Shown piece by piece: positions 10,101-18,164 of a DNA stretch of 64,000 nucleotides. The notes beneath the pieces are model-generated. The model saw only the letters and a program-made list of their open reading frames with translations. It searched no databases and was not told the DNA's origin. The translations under genes and the position numbers were made by a program. Positions within the stretch are counted from its first letter, which is position 1. Each line of letters begins with the position of its first letter. Source of the DNA: Gammaproteobacteria bacterium (GTDB lineage Bacteria; Pseudomonadota; Gammaproteobacteria; Enterobacterales; Alteromonadaceae); NCBI GenBank assembly GCA_018222405.1, contig JAAFAI010000026.1:1-64000 (forward strand). Reading direction: 5' to 3'.

Positions 10101-10486
10101 TCGTGGTCAGTAACCACGAACAGCGACCGGTACTGTATGCCAATCGTCACAACGATGACGCCAGCAACAACTACTTATCCATTACCCTGCGCGATAGTAC
10201 GCAAAATACCCGGGCACTGGGCGCTAAAGTGCATGTGACTACCGGCAACACTACCCAGTTGCAGGAAGTACGCGCAGGCGGCGGATTTTTAAGCGGTGCG
10301 CCGTCTACCCTGCACTTTGGTTTGGGTGACGCCAGCCAGGCCGACATCATTACTATTGAATGGCCAGACAAAACAGGAAGTGTCAGTACGTTTCACAATA
10401 TTCCGGCTAACCAGTTTTTATACATCCAGGCCGATCGGGGATCTACTGAGCAACGCTCACCTTCGCCCCCACCCCTATCGCAGTAA
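7166..10486 (+). CDS. MauG/cytochrome c peroxidase fused to FG-GAP/VCBS and ASPIC/UnbV domains
   Basis: A 1106-residue secreted protein. After a signal peptide comes a di-haem peroxidase domain of the MauG/CCP type (about residues 45-465) with haem motifs C81ASCH85 and C309INCH313. A linker of about 100 residues leads to at least seven calcium-binding FG-GAP motifs of the DxDxDxxxD kind (for example DIDGDGDLD, DINNDGWLD, DYDRDGDVD) between about 570 and 985, a likely seven-bladed propeller. An ASPIC/UnbV domain (about 1000-1080, AGGGFLSGAPSTLHFGLG) closes the protein. Good RBS (AAAGG). Each part is common; the fusion inside a quinoprotein operon is unusual. It might act as peroxidase, electron acceptor or maturase for a periplasmic partner. 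Confidence 0.88.
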   Translation: MGLIGRGKVYMVTLLTLFSASGNARLEANEEQALSKLLDSLSDSYAFTVDTVSPSTETPMFRLGMELFFSKSLSGNQDVACASCHHPYLAGGDSLSLPVGESPYNDNWVGPGRWHDWQRSADPKADGTPNVARHSQTTFNASLYSRSMFYDGRIFVLDPTLRSHGEDQRHRTPDSNLWQGDSSAGRDLLATQVRFPVISTDEMRGHTFAADSTNDGVRHALIERLKQSENVQQWLQLFRQAFASPTGSPNSLITFANIETAISYYQSTQILLDAPWFDYVNGKTNALTASQKRGAKLFLTSPDKGGAGCINCHTPPIFTDEKFHNIAAVQIGRGKQPNGEDFGRRGVTQQDKDRYGFRTPSLLNVTATAPYTHAGAFTDLDAIIAHHLAPDESVSQFDFSFTNNPQLKHVAGLLSDSKQHTQGALAQLNLEQAAGSSLLPAGLTLTVTQLDDLKAFLASLTDPCITDRACMAKWVPDSNAPAPDEHRLVAEFRGHMPPPQPVAIHLEATHTSLPHQVPGPALPAALSNDDGFGCSRSAPTHQSLAKHPSRHQSAKRFDEVAVSAGLAHKHHINWENYTLSSAQRLIFSGGLAAGDIDGDCWPDLFFATGDAAADVLYKNERNGTFSDVSKVWGLTSVELSNGAAMVDIDGDGDLDIFTSNLLQPELPSITGQKMQLPDSQLPTLYLNDAQQKLHAAADIGLQVQLTSWSFAFADVNKDGTVDMLTNHWRGPGLGGEQPTHLWRNISSSEGIWFEGLDTEAGLTDLVGNADFTFTANFTDINNDGWLDLLFAADFETSQVYKNLRDGTFAKETHTHEISDQNGMGAAVADYDNDGYLDWFVSSIWDPNGKPEGSWGVSGNRLYHNHQGRLEDATTQAGVAEGLWAWGACFADFNNDGWLDLFHVNGFDLPPQLSRHLGNPLAYRRLKQAMAEFENTPSRLFISNQDGTFTERSRQWGITDTFSGRGVVCMDYDRDGDVDIVVSNHEQRPVLYANRHNDDASNNYLSITLRDSTQNTRALGAKVHVTTGNTTQLQEVRAGGGFLSGAPSTLHFGLGDASQADIITIEWPDKTGSVSTFHNIPANQFLYIQADRGSTEQRSPSPPPLSQ

Positions 10487-10508
10487 CGAACAGAGGCAGT
10501 AACACGCT

Positions 10509-11657
10509 ATGCGCTTAAACCAATGCTACAACTATCAGGACTTCAGAGCCCTGGCGAGAAAACGCCTGCCCGGCCCAATCTATAATTACATCGACGGCGG
10601 TGCCGATGACGAGGTAACCATGCGGCGTAACACTGAAGCCTTTAATCAGTGTGATTTAATTCCCGGGGTACTTCGCGGTGTCAAAGATGTTGATCTGAGT
10701 ATCGAGGTGATGGGTCAGCGGCTTGAATTACCTGTGTACTGCTCTCCTACCGCCCTACAACGGTTATATCACCACCGAGGTGAATATGCAGTTGCGGCCG
10801 CCGCCGAAAAGTTTGGCACCATGTTCGGTGTGTCGTCGCTGGGCACCGTGTCGATGGAGAAAATTGCACAGGATTTTGATATTCCCCAGGTGTATCAGTT
10901 TTATTTTCATAAAGACCGCGAGCTTAACCGGGCCATGATGGAACGGGCGAAAGCCAGTGGCATACAAGTTATGATGCTGACGGTAGACTCAATCACCGGT
11001 GGCAATCGGGAGCGGGATTTACGTACCGGCTTTTCGATACCCTTTCGTCTGACCCTGGGCGGCATGGTTGAATTTGCCCGTAAACCCGCCTGGGGCATCA
11101 ACTATCTGCTCCACGAAAAATTCTCCCTACCACAACTTCAGGCCCATATTGACATGGACGGCGGCAGCAGCTCTATCGGTGATTATTTTACCAATATGCT
11201 GGACCCGGCAATGAACTGGCAGGATGTGGCTGACATGGTTGAATTTTGGGATGGTCAGTTTTGTTTAAAAGGCATTATGAGCGTTGAAGATGCCAGACGT
11301 GCCGTAGATATTGGCTGCACCGGTATCGTGATTTCTAATCACGGCGGACGCCAACTTGACGGCTCACGCAGCTCTTTTGATCAACTGGCCGAAATTGTCG
11401 ACGCTGTAGGCAATGATATCGACGTTCTTTTTGACAGCGGCGTGCAGCGTGGCTCACATGTACTTAAAGCACTGGCGCTAGGCGCTAAAGCGGTGGGAAT
11501 AGGGCGGATGTACCTGTATGCACTGGCGGCGGCCGGACAGCCAGGTGTGGAGCGGGTCCTTAAGCTCATGCAGGCTGAAATTGAACGCGACATGCGACTC
11601 ATGGGCTGCAGCAGCATAGAGGACCTGCAACGGGAACATGTTCGCTTTCGTCCCTGA
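10509..11657 (+). CDS. FMN-dependent alpha-hydroxyacid dehydrogenase (LldD family)
   Basis: 382 residues, the usual length for L-lactate dehydrogenase (LldD), glycolate oxidase and mandelate dehydrogenase. It opens with YNYQDFRALARKRLPGPIYNYIDGGADDE and carries the active-site signature ISNHGGRQLDG, with catalytic His278 and substrate-binding Arg281, plus the C-terminal FMN phosphate loop (LFDSGVQRGSHVLKAL, ALGAKAVGIGR). No signal peptide, so it acts at the inner face of the membrane or in the cytoplasm. It follows the MauG-like gene by 22 bp. In this operon it could oxidise the 2-hydroxyacid made from a diol by the periplasmic enzyme (lactate from 1,2-propanediol or glycolate from ethylene glycol). 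Substrate assignment is inference. Confidence 0.88.
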   Translation: MRLNQCYNYQDFRALARKRLPGPIYNYIDGGADDEVTMRRNTEAFNQCDLIPGVLRGVKDVDLSIEVMGQRLELPVYCSPTALQRLYHHRGEYAVAAAAEKFGTMFGVSSLGTVSMEKIAQDFDIPQVYQFYFHKDRELNRAMMERAKASGIQVMMLTVDSITGGNRERDLRTGFSIPFRLTLGGMVEFARKPAWGINYLLHEKFSLPQLQAHIDMDGGSSSIGDYFTNMLDPAMNWQDVADMVEFWDGQFCLKGIMSVEDARRAVDIGCTGIVISNHGGRQLDGSRSSFDQLAEIVDAVGNDIDVLFDSGVQRGSHVLKALALGAKAVGIGRMYLYALAAAGQPGVERVLKLMQAEIERDMRLMGCSSIEDLQREHVRFRP

Positions 11658-11760
11658 TCCCCTGCCCACAAAACGGCAATAACCCCTATAGAGCGATGAC
11701 TGCGTGAACTCACCTGTTCGCGACACATCGGCAACTAACGACAGAATCAGCAAGGCCAAT

Positions 11761-13821
11761 ATGACTCAGCATCACTTAATGACCTCACTAACCCTACTTC
11801 TCATGAGCCCGCCTCTGCTGGCTGCAGCAGTAACACCCTCTGCGGGACCACCAGCAGCTGAAGATATTGAAGTAGTAAAGGTAACTTCAACGAGATTATC
11901 ACGGGATCTCTTTGCTACCCCTGCGGCAGTTTCGCTACTCGATGCCTGGCAGGAACTGCAACTGCAGGAAGCACTGCAGTTAGACGAAGCGCTTCAATTT
12001 GTGCCTGGCGTATATTTTCAGAATCGCTATAACTTTGCTCAAAACCTGCGGATATCCATCCGCGGTTTCGGTTCGCGCGCTCCGTTTGGTGTGCGCGGCC
12101 TGCAATTGCAGGTTGATGACATCCCTTACACATTGCCTGATGGCCAAACCCAGGTGGATGATATTGATTTAAACAGCGTCGAACAATTACAGGTTATCCG
12201 GGGCGCAGCAGCGGTGCAGTACGGTAATGGTGCTGGCGGTGCAATTGATATCACCACTGTGACCGGCGATAGCCTGCAAGGAGTTAATGCCAGCCTGAAT
12301 GTCGGCAGCCATGATTTTTATAAAGTAAACCTGCAGGCTGGCACCAGCGAGAACGACATCGACGCGGTTATCAGCATGAGCCACCTTAACTTTGCCGGCT
12401 ACCGGGAACAAAGTCAGGTAAAGAAAAGTACCCTGCGCGGTAAACTGCGCTGGGACCTCAGTGACACTAAAAGCTTTACGATAATCACCTCGCTGATGGA
12501 TATGCCTGAAGCACAGGATCCGGGAGGCCTTACCGCCGCGCAAGTGACTTCAGATCGACGCCAGGCTACCTTTATGGCCAGCAGACTAAACAGCGGGCAG
12601 CAAGTGGCACAGCAAACCATCGGACTGGTTTACCACGATGAGGACATCTTGCATGGCAGCTGGTCTGCCAATACCTTTGCTACCCATCGCAACTTTACCC
12701 AGCAGCTACCCTTTCCTGGCAGCAGTCTGATTAGGTACGACCGTTGGTTTTATGGCGGCGGTATTGAGCTTTCTCAGGACTGGCAGAACGCAGGCTGGCC
12801 AGTAAGGTATACCGCAGGCGCAGAAATACGCCGTCAGGAAGACGACCGCACCCGGTTTAGAGTCACTCCGGATAAAGTTGTCACGCAGCAAACCGCAGAT
12901 GAATTGCAGCAAGCCACTTCAGTTGGCGTATTTGCCATTGTCGACTGGTTGCTCTTTGACACCCTCACCCTGACCACCGGCGTGCGTTATGATGATCTTG
13001 CGATGTCGATAAACGACCGGCTCGGCCTTAGTGCGGTAGGCTCAGGCGAGCGCCACTATCGCCAGTGGAATGGCAACATTGGTATAAGCTATCGGCCAGG
13101 CACGCAACACCAATGGTACGCCAATGTTGCTTCAGCCTATGAGTCACCTACCTTTACTGAGTTTGCCAACCCGCAGGGCAGCGGCTTCAATCCCATCTTA
13201 AAACCCCAGGATACCGTGAGTCTTGAGCTCGGTTGGCGCGGCCAGTACAACGATTTAAGTTATGATGTAGCGTTGTTTTCCATCCGCGTTACCGACGAAC
13301 TCATTGCCTACGAGATTGACGGTAGGGCATTTTATGAAAATGCCGGCAAGACCAATCGCCATGGCCTTGAAACGGCCCTTCAGTGGCAACTTAACCAACA
13401 CTGGCAATGGCGAAGCGCGCTGACACTGGCCCGCTATGAGTTTGGTGACTTTGCCGCACTCAGCGGCGACAACCTGGATGGCAACCGGATGCCAGGCTTA
13501 CCCCAAATTCAATGGGTTAATCAGCTCAACTGGCAACAAAATGCATGGCGAGTGGAACTGGAAGGTACATTCAGCGGTAACTACTATGCAGAAAACAGCA
13601 ATACAACGGAAATAGCACAGTATTGGCTGGTGAACGGCCGGGTTGGCTATGATGTTACTTCTACTTTGCGAATTCAGGCCGGTGTGCGTAATCTGTTCGA
13701 TAAGATGTATTTTTCGAATGTCAGAGTAAACGCTAATGCCGACCGGGAAGTAAGCAGTCGGGGTTATTTCGAGCCCGCCCCGGGTCGCAGCTTTTACTTC
13801 GGCCTGACCGCCCAATTTTAA
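11761..13821 (+). CDS. TonB-dependent receptor, YncD/PqqU-like
   Basis: A 686-residue outer-membrane receptor with plug and 22-strand barrel. I prefer the ATG at 11761 (AAGG upstream, then a good signal peptide ending LLAAA) over an in-frame GTG at 11704. Recalled comparison with E. coli YncD shows matches all along: NRYNFAQNLRISIRGFGSR in the plug, then DDIPYTLPDGQTQVDDIDL, DPGGLT, NAGKTNRHG, GNRMPG and the C-terminal PAPGRSFYFGL. YncD (PqqU) has been reported as the PQQ importer of E. coli. Being last in an operon headed by a PQQ enzyme, this gene probably imports PQQ. A siderophore role cannot be excluded without a test. Confidence 0.85.
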   Translation: MTQHHLMTSLTLLLMSPPLLAAAVTPSAGPPAAEDIEVVKVTSTRLSRDLFATPAAVSLLDAWQELQLQEALQLDEALQFVPGVYFQNRYNFAQNLRISIRGFGSRAPFGVRGLQLQVDDIPYTLPDGQTQVDDIDLNSVEQLQVIRGAAAVQYGNGAGGAIDITTVTGDSLQGVNASLNVGSHDFYKVNLQAGTSENDIDAVISMSHLNFAGYREQSQVKKSTLRGKLRWDLSDTKSFTIITSLMDMPEAQDPGGLTAAQVTSDRRQATFMASRLNSGQQVAQQTIGLVYHDEDILHGSWSANTFATHRNFTQQLPFPGSSLIRYDRWFYGGGIELSQDWQNAGWPVRYTAGAEIRRQEDDRTRFRVTPDKVVTQQTADELQQATSVGVFAIVDWLLFDTLTLTTGVRYDDLAMSINDRLGLSAVGSGERHYRQWNGNIGISYRPGTQHQWYANVASAYESPTFTEFANPQGSGFNPILKPQDTVSLELGWRGQYNDLSYDVALFSIRVTDELIAYEIDGRAFYENAGKTNRHGLETALQWQLNQHWQWRSALTLARYEFGDFAALSGDNLDGNRMPGLPQIQWVNQLNWQQNAWRVELEGTFSGNYYAENSNTTEIAQYWLVNGRVGYDVTSTLRIQAGVRNLFDKMYFSNVRVNANADREVSSRGYFEPAPGRSFYFGLTAQF

Positions 13822-13909
13822 CTGCATAAAACCTGCACAACGCTATTACACGGTGAGGGAAGCGTGCAGTAAATTGCGCGCGAAACCCGCGGAGGACTTC
13901 CCCGACATG

Positions 13910-14302
13910 CTACCCATTGCCAATCGCTGCAGAGCTATGCACAGAATTGCCCACCGGTTTATAGTGCTGGATCAGCATTAATACAGTAAATGCTAGTAGC
14001 GTTGCGACAATATCCTTCCAGTCGAAATACATTTCTGGAATGAAAGCCTGATGAACCTCCCACAACAACGCCCCGCAGGTAATACTTATAATGCAGTTGC
14101 GGAGTTTTCTGTTAGTCACAGAATGAGCAAAGGTAACGTATCCAGACACCAAGATCACCACATATAGATAGCTCATCACCGACCCCAGCAGAACATCCAG
14201 CCCGCCATTAATGCCAATGTAGACTTCACGATTTAATTTGATTGCCAGCGACAATATCGCCGACAGGGTGAACATGATTAAATGAATTGCTCTGTTATCC
14301 AT
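13910..14302 (-). CDS. VanZ-like small membrane protein
   Basis: 130 residues with about four hydrophobic segments. The segment WEVHQAFIPEMYFDWKDIVATLLA resembles the conserved core of VanZ-like proteins (E..Q...P.R..D..D...N..G), here with Ala for the last Gly. VanZ relatives are membrane proteins of uncertain function. It lies between the end of the receptor operon (convergent) and the CPBP protease gene, separated from the latter by about 130 bp. I see no further clue to its role. Confidence 0.6.
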   Translation of the reverse strand: MDNRAIHLIMFTLSAILSLAIKLNREVYIGINGGLDVLLGSVMSYLYVVILVSGYVTFAHSVTNRKLRNCIISITCGALLWEVHQAFIPEMYFDWKDIVATLLAFTVLMLIQHYKPVGNSVHSSAAIGNG

Positions 14303-14429
14303 TACAGCCTCCTAACCAGAAATTAGCAGCGTTAACCATAAATGATAGGCGCCAATGACAAAGCTGTACTCAGGGTTAGAAAATACAAAATCAGTAGTAG
14401 AAAGTGCAAAGATTGGTTTTTCTACAGGG

Positions 14430-15152
14430 TTAAACTGTGGTTGCCTCAGTTTCATACTTACCGTGTTTATGCACCACATACCCTAACACCCCGCCAAAGA
14501 TATCCATTAGCGCATGTAAGGCAATCACCACCCATAGCGACTCAGTAAGCACATAGATAATACCCAACACTAAACCGATAACGCCGGTTCGCAGCACATT
14601 GGCCCAGCCCTGATAAAGATGACATAAGCCAAATAAAAAGCTGCCCAGCACCAGGCTCACCCACACGCCCAGAGGCCCGGCAAACACCGCCAGAAAGAAG
14701 CCCCGGAATAGTAGTTCTTCGCAAATACCGGCCGACATCGACACCCCGCCCGTAAACCAATACAGCTCACGCTTATTGGCAGGCATTAACCAACTGTGGG
14801 TTTGCATGGCATCAAAGAGCTGTTGATACTGCGGTGTACCAGGCCGAATACTGCGAATATGCCAGCACATATAAGCCAGCCCAGCCAGTACCAATACTGC
14901 GCCTGCCCAGTTAGGCCAGCTGTTTTGCCAGGTAAGCCCCAGACGCTCTGCCGACACAATGTTGAACGGGAGTAATAGCAGTAGAACACTGGTTGGCAAC
15001 CATAAAAACCCGATGGTTTCTTTATACATGGCGAGTTTGGTTTTACGCCCTGCGATAACCGCCAGTTTATTTTTATCCGCTTCCCACAAGCTGTACAACA
15101 CCATGCCAGCCATCATCGCCAGTACCAGCCATTCGCCTGAATGTAATGTCAT
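14430..15152 (-). CDS. CPBP-family intramembrane metalloprotease
   Basis: A 240-residue polytopic protein. The hallmark EExxxR motif (CEELLFRGFF) is followed by a second-motif histidine (GLCHLYQGW) and a third (IALHALMDIFGG), which together form the glutamate/histidine active site of CAAX protease and bacteriocin-processing (Abi) enzymes. Hydrophobic segments flank all motifs. It is divergently transcribed from the LysR-type regulator that follows, with about 110 bp between them, so that regulator may control it. The substrate is unknown. Confidence 0.85.
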   Translation of the reverse strand: MTLHSGEWLVLAMMAGMVLYSLWEADKNKLAVIAGRKTKLAMYKETIGFLWLPTSVLLLLLPFNIVSAERLGLTWQNSWPNWAGAVLVLAGLAYMCWHIRSIRPGTPQYQQLFDAMQTHSWLMPANKRELYWFTGGVSMSAGICEELLFRGFFLAVFAGPLGVWVSLVLGSFLFGLCHLYQGWANVLRTGVIGLVLGIIYVLTESLWVVIALHALMDIFGGVLGYVVHKHGKYETEATTV

Positions 15153-15260
15153 CTTATTTGCCCTCTCTGCACCAAAAATTGAGTAAAACCAGCTTAAAGA
15201 GTGGCAATTGATAAATAAATATATTAAAAATTAGAGTTACTTATACTTTTAGTTTACGCA

Positions 15261-16169
15261 ATGATTAATCCTAAAGATCTCGCCATATTTTGTAAGGTTG
15301 CCGAAACGGGCAATATGTCTCGCGTAGCCGAGTCAGAAGCCAAAACCGTAATGGCTATCAGCAAGCAAATTGCTAAGCTGGAAGCACAGCTTGGCCAGGC
15401 TCTGTTTATTCGTTCCCGGCGGCAGTTGCTATTAACCGAGTTTGGCAAAGCGTTTAAGCACAAAAGCGAGGCTTTACTGGAACAACATCAGGCGCTCATG
15501 CAGTGGAGCCTCACCAAAGCCACAGTAGTAAGCGGTGAGCTGAGAGTGCTGTGCCAGAGCAATGAGGTAGTTACTGAAACCCTGGTGCCCTGGATGGCCG
15601 AATTTACTGCCCAATACCCAGAGCTCACCCTGTCGCTGGATGTGAAAGAATCGCTGATCAATATTCGCGATGACGACTATGATGTGTTCTGGTCGGTAGG
15701 TGATTACCTGGGCGACAGATACCCGGGATTAAAACGCCGCACCATCTGGAAAACCCGATACGGGGTATTTGCCTCCCCGGCTTATCTTAAAGCTCATGGT
15801 ACGCCCGACCACCCGGACCAATTGGCAGAGCATAAGGTAATCGGTTATCTGTATAACCAACCGAGCAACGTACTGGTGCTGCAAGACAGTAACGGCGAGC
15901 ACATTTACGCCACACCGCACTGCCAGATAAAAACCGTAGCCGGCATGGTAGAACTGGCCGAAGCAGGCCTGGGGCTCATAAACGCACCGGTGGAATCTGG
16001 CCACATTCAACGCCTGCTACAGCAAAATAAACTCGCCCCGGTGCTACAAGACTATTGGTGGCAGGATGCCGAGGTTTGCGCCTATTACCACCCATCAACA
16101 CCTACACAGGCAAAGGTACGGGTATTTCTGGATTTCTTTTTGGCCAAGCGGGAAGAGTGGCAGTTTTAA
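15261..16169 (+). CDS. LysR-family transcriptional regulator
   Basis: 302 residues with an N-terminal winged helix-turn-helix (MINPKDLAIFCKVAETGNMSRVAESEAKTVMAISKQIAKLE shape, residues 1-60) and a periplasmic-binding-protein-like effector domain (about 90-295). It sits head-to-head with the CPBP protease gene, the classic LysR arrangement. The ATG at 15261 has no strong Shine-Dalgarno sequence, but the HTH begins immediately, so the start is credible. The effector is unknown. The operators and hipBA lie downstream but appear to be a separate unit. Confidence 0.85.
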   Translation: MINPKDLAIFCKVAETGNMSRVAESEAKTVMAISKQIAKLEAQLGQALFIRSRRQLLLTEFGKAFKHKSEALLEQHQALMQWSLTKATVVSGELRVLCQSNEVVTETLVPWMAEFTAQYPELTLSLDVKESLINIRDDDYDVFWSVGDYLGDRYPGLKRRTIWKTRYGVFASPAYLKAHGTPDHPDQLAEHKVIGYLYNQPSNVLVLQDSNGEHIYATPHCQIKTVAGMVELAEAGLGLINAPVESGHIQRLLQQNKLAPVLQDYWWQDAEVCAYYHPSTPTQAKVRVFLDFFLAKREEWQF

Positions 16170-16260
16170 GTAGGCCATACTCAAACGGCATTAGGGAATA
16201 TTTAACGCATTTGCCTTAAGAGTCGGTGATCTATTGAGTAATAAATTGACGAGTTTAACT

Positions 16261-16416
16261 CCTGACTCATTCTCGTATACAGGGTCATGTATAAATTTAT
16301 TTCATTCAGAATTTTGTATATTAAAATTTTATACACATTTATGAATAAAATTGCTTTATCCTTATTTCTGTATAAAATCTATTTATACAATATAGTGCAT
16401 AAGAGATTACTGTGAA
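16261..16416 (+). promoter_or_regulatory. Phased HipB operator array
   Basis: Two exact copies of TGTATA-N9-TATACA lie at 16315-16335 and 16369-16389. Weaker copies occur in the same 27-bp register at 16288-16308 (TGTATA...CATTCA) and 16342-16362 (TGAATA...TATCCT). Half-sites continue the register at 16276-16281 (TATACA) and 16396-16401 (TGCATA). The exact sites are 54 bp apart, about five helical turns. E. coli hipBA is also preceded by several palindromic HipB operators, with a different sequence. Autorepression by HipB or HipBA is the likely function. The hipB promoter must lie inside the array. Confidence 0.75.
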
Positions 16417-16678
16417 GATAAACACGCCAAAAGATCTAAGTGCCGTTATCAGGGACAGCAGAAAGTCTAAAGGCTGGACGCAAGCTAATTTAGCTAAGCG
16501 TATCGGCGTCTATCAAAGGGATATTTCTAACTACGAAACAAAGTCTGAAAAAGTCTCTGTCGAGATGCTGATCAAACTTTGTGCGGCGCTGGACTTAGAA
16601 TTGAATATCGGCAATCAGCCCAATAAAGAAGTGTCTGCAACGGCCGCGCCTTACGCGAAGAAATCACTGAGATTCTAA
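16412..16678 (+). CDS. hipB: HipB-type antitoxin, XRE-family repressor
   Basis: 88 residues, a Cro/C1-type helix-turn-helix protein (QANLAKRIGVYQRDISNYETKSEKVSVEMLIKLCAALD, roughly residues 20-60), the size of E. coli HipB. Translation starts at a GTG with AAGAGA upstream. Its stop overlaps the hipA start (TAATG), which couples translation and is typical of hipBA. It should neutralise HipA and repress its own promoter by binding the palindrome array upstream. The C-terminal tail of about 20 residues is basic and probably disordered, as in HipB, where the tail affects antitoxin turnover. Confidence 0.88.
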   Translation: MKINTPKDLSAVIRDSRKSKGWTQANLAKRIGVYQRDISNYETKSEKVSVEMLIKLCAALDLELNIGNQPNKEVSATAAPYAKKSLRF

Positions 16679-17991
16679 TGGGGCGAAAATCACATACCCG
16701 CACACTCTACTGCTCTATGAACGGATTTCCGGTAGGTGAGTTGTATTTAAAAAATGGCCGTATGAGCTTTAAATACTCCCCGGAGTGGTTAGACGTAGAC
16801 GGCGGCCGTGCCATCTCTCTTAGCTTGCCTATGCAAAGGGCAGAGATAACAGGAGATGCAGTACATGCTTATTTTGACAATTTACTACCCGATACAACCA
16901 CCATCAGAGACCATATGAAAGACCGCTTAGGTGCAGAGAGCGCCAGGCCCTTTGATTTATTAGCCAAGGTTGGAAAAGACTGTGTTGGTGCGCTCACATT
17001 CACACAGGTGCCTGCCACAGGAGAAATGCCTGCGCTCTCACTCACGCCATTGTCTGAGGACGCAATCGCACAAATTATCAGAGAGACCCGCATTGAAAAA
17101 ATGTTAGGGATGAACTCAGATGATGATTTCAGAATTTCTCTTGCCGGTGCCCAGGAAAAGACCGCGCTTACCCTGTGGGAAGGCAACTGGTGCCGGCCAC
17201 ACGGCGCAACACCTACCACGCATATATTCAAACCCCCCATTCTTCATCACGAAAGTTTAGGAATAGACTTATCTTCAAGCGTAGACAACGAGTGGTTTTG
17301 CCAAACCTTTATGAAAAACTTAGGTTTGACCGTCGCAAATTGTGACATTGCGCAGTTTGAAGACCAGAAAGTACTGCTAGTGAAGCGCTTCGATCGCAGA
17401 GTTGAGGAAGATGTCATTTTCCGACTTCCCCAGGAAGACATGTGTCAGGCATTAGGAAAAGTGAGTGGCTCAAAGTATGAGGAAAACGGTGGCCCGGGCG
17501 CCGGAAAAATTATGGCGTTGCTGTCTGGCTCACGAAACGCCTATGAAGACAGGCTCGAATTTTTACGGGTACAAATTGTATTTTGGTTACTTGCGGCGAT
17601 TGATGGGCATGCAAAGAACTTTAGCATTGCGCTGGACCAGGATGGTTATCGGCTTACACCCTTCTACGATGTGCTAAGTGCTTACCCCTATTTTGGTCAG
17701 GGCAACATCCAGGCAAAGAAAATAAAGATGGCAATGAAAGTCCACAGCAAAAATACGCACTACAAATGGCATGAAATTATGCCACGGCACTGGCCAGAGC
17801 ACGGCAAAAAACAAGGCATAGATGAAGATCAAACATTCGCTATCCTGACCTCTTTAGACGACAACGTAGAGACAGCACTTAATAACACCCTCAAGCAGGC
17901 TAATGCGCTTTTTGACGTTGAGGTGGGCGAAGTAATTACCGAACGCACACTTACCTGTCTGCGCAAAATTACGACCTTTCTGAAAGCATAG
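16678..17991 (+). CDS. hipA: HipA-type Ser/Thr kinase toxin
   Basis: 437 residues, nearly the length of E. coli HipA (440). The key positions coincide: the autophosphorylation loop Ser154 in RISLAGAQEKTAL (Ser150 in E. coli), catalytic Asp309 in DGHAKNFS, and metal-binding Asp331 in FYDVLSAYP. All kinase residues are intact, so the toxin is expected to be active. E. coli HipA phosphorylates glutamyl-tRNA synthetase, halting translation and producing persistence. Target identity here is inferred from family. It overlaps hipB by one base, and no third gene follows. The pair sits at the left edge of the accessory region. Confidence 0.92.
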   Translation: MGRKSHTRTLYCSMNGFPVGELYLKNGRMSFKYSPEWLDVDGGRAISLSLPMQRAEITGDAVHAYFDNLLPDTTTIRDHMKDRLGAESARPFDLLAKVGKDCVGALTFTQVPATGEMPALSLTPLSEDAIAQIIRETRIEKMLGMNSDDDFRISLAGAQEKTALTLWEGNWCRPHGATPTTHIFKPPILHHESLGIDLSSSVDNEWFCQTFMKNLGLTVANCDIAQFEDQKVLLVKRFDRRVEEDVIFRLPQEDMCQALGKVSGSKYEENGGPGAGKIMALLSGSRNAYEDRLEFLRVQIVFWLLAAIDGHAKNFSIALDQDGYRLTPFYDVLSAYPYFGQGNIQAKKIKMAMKVHSKNTHYKWHEIMPRHWPEHGKKQGIDEDQTFAILTSLDDNVETALNNTLKQANALFDVEVGEVITERTLTCLRKITTFLKA

Positions 17992-18164
17992 CGGTATCTG
18001 GTTATAGCCTGGCTATCACAGTGGCTTCACCACGAACTGCTGGCGCAACGTACTTTGCGTAGCGGAACAATAAAAACCTGAACGCTTTCACTTATGATAA
18101 AGAGGTTATACCAACGTTTACAAGAGCACTTTATTCAGAAAAAACCAGACCTGGCGGGGAAGCG

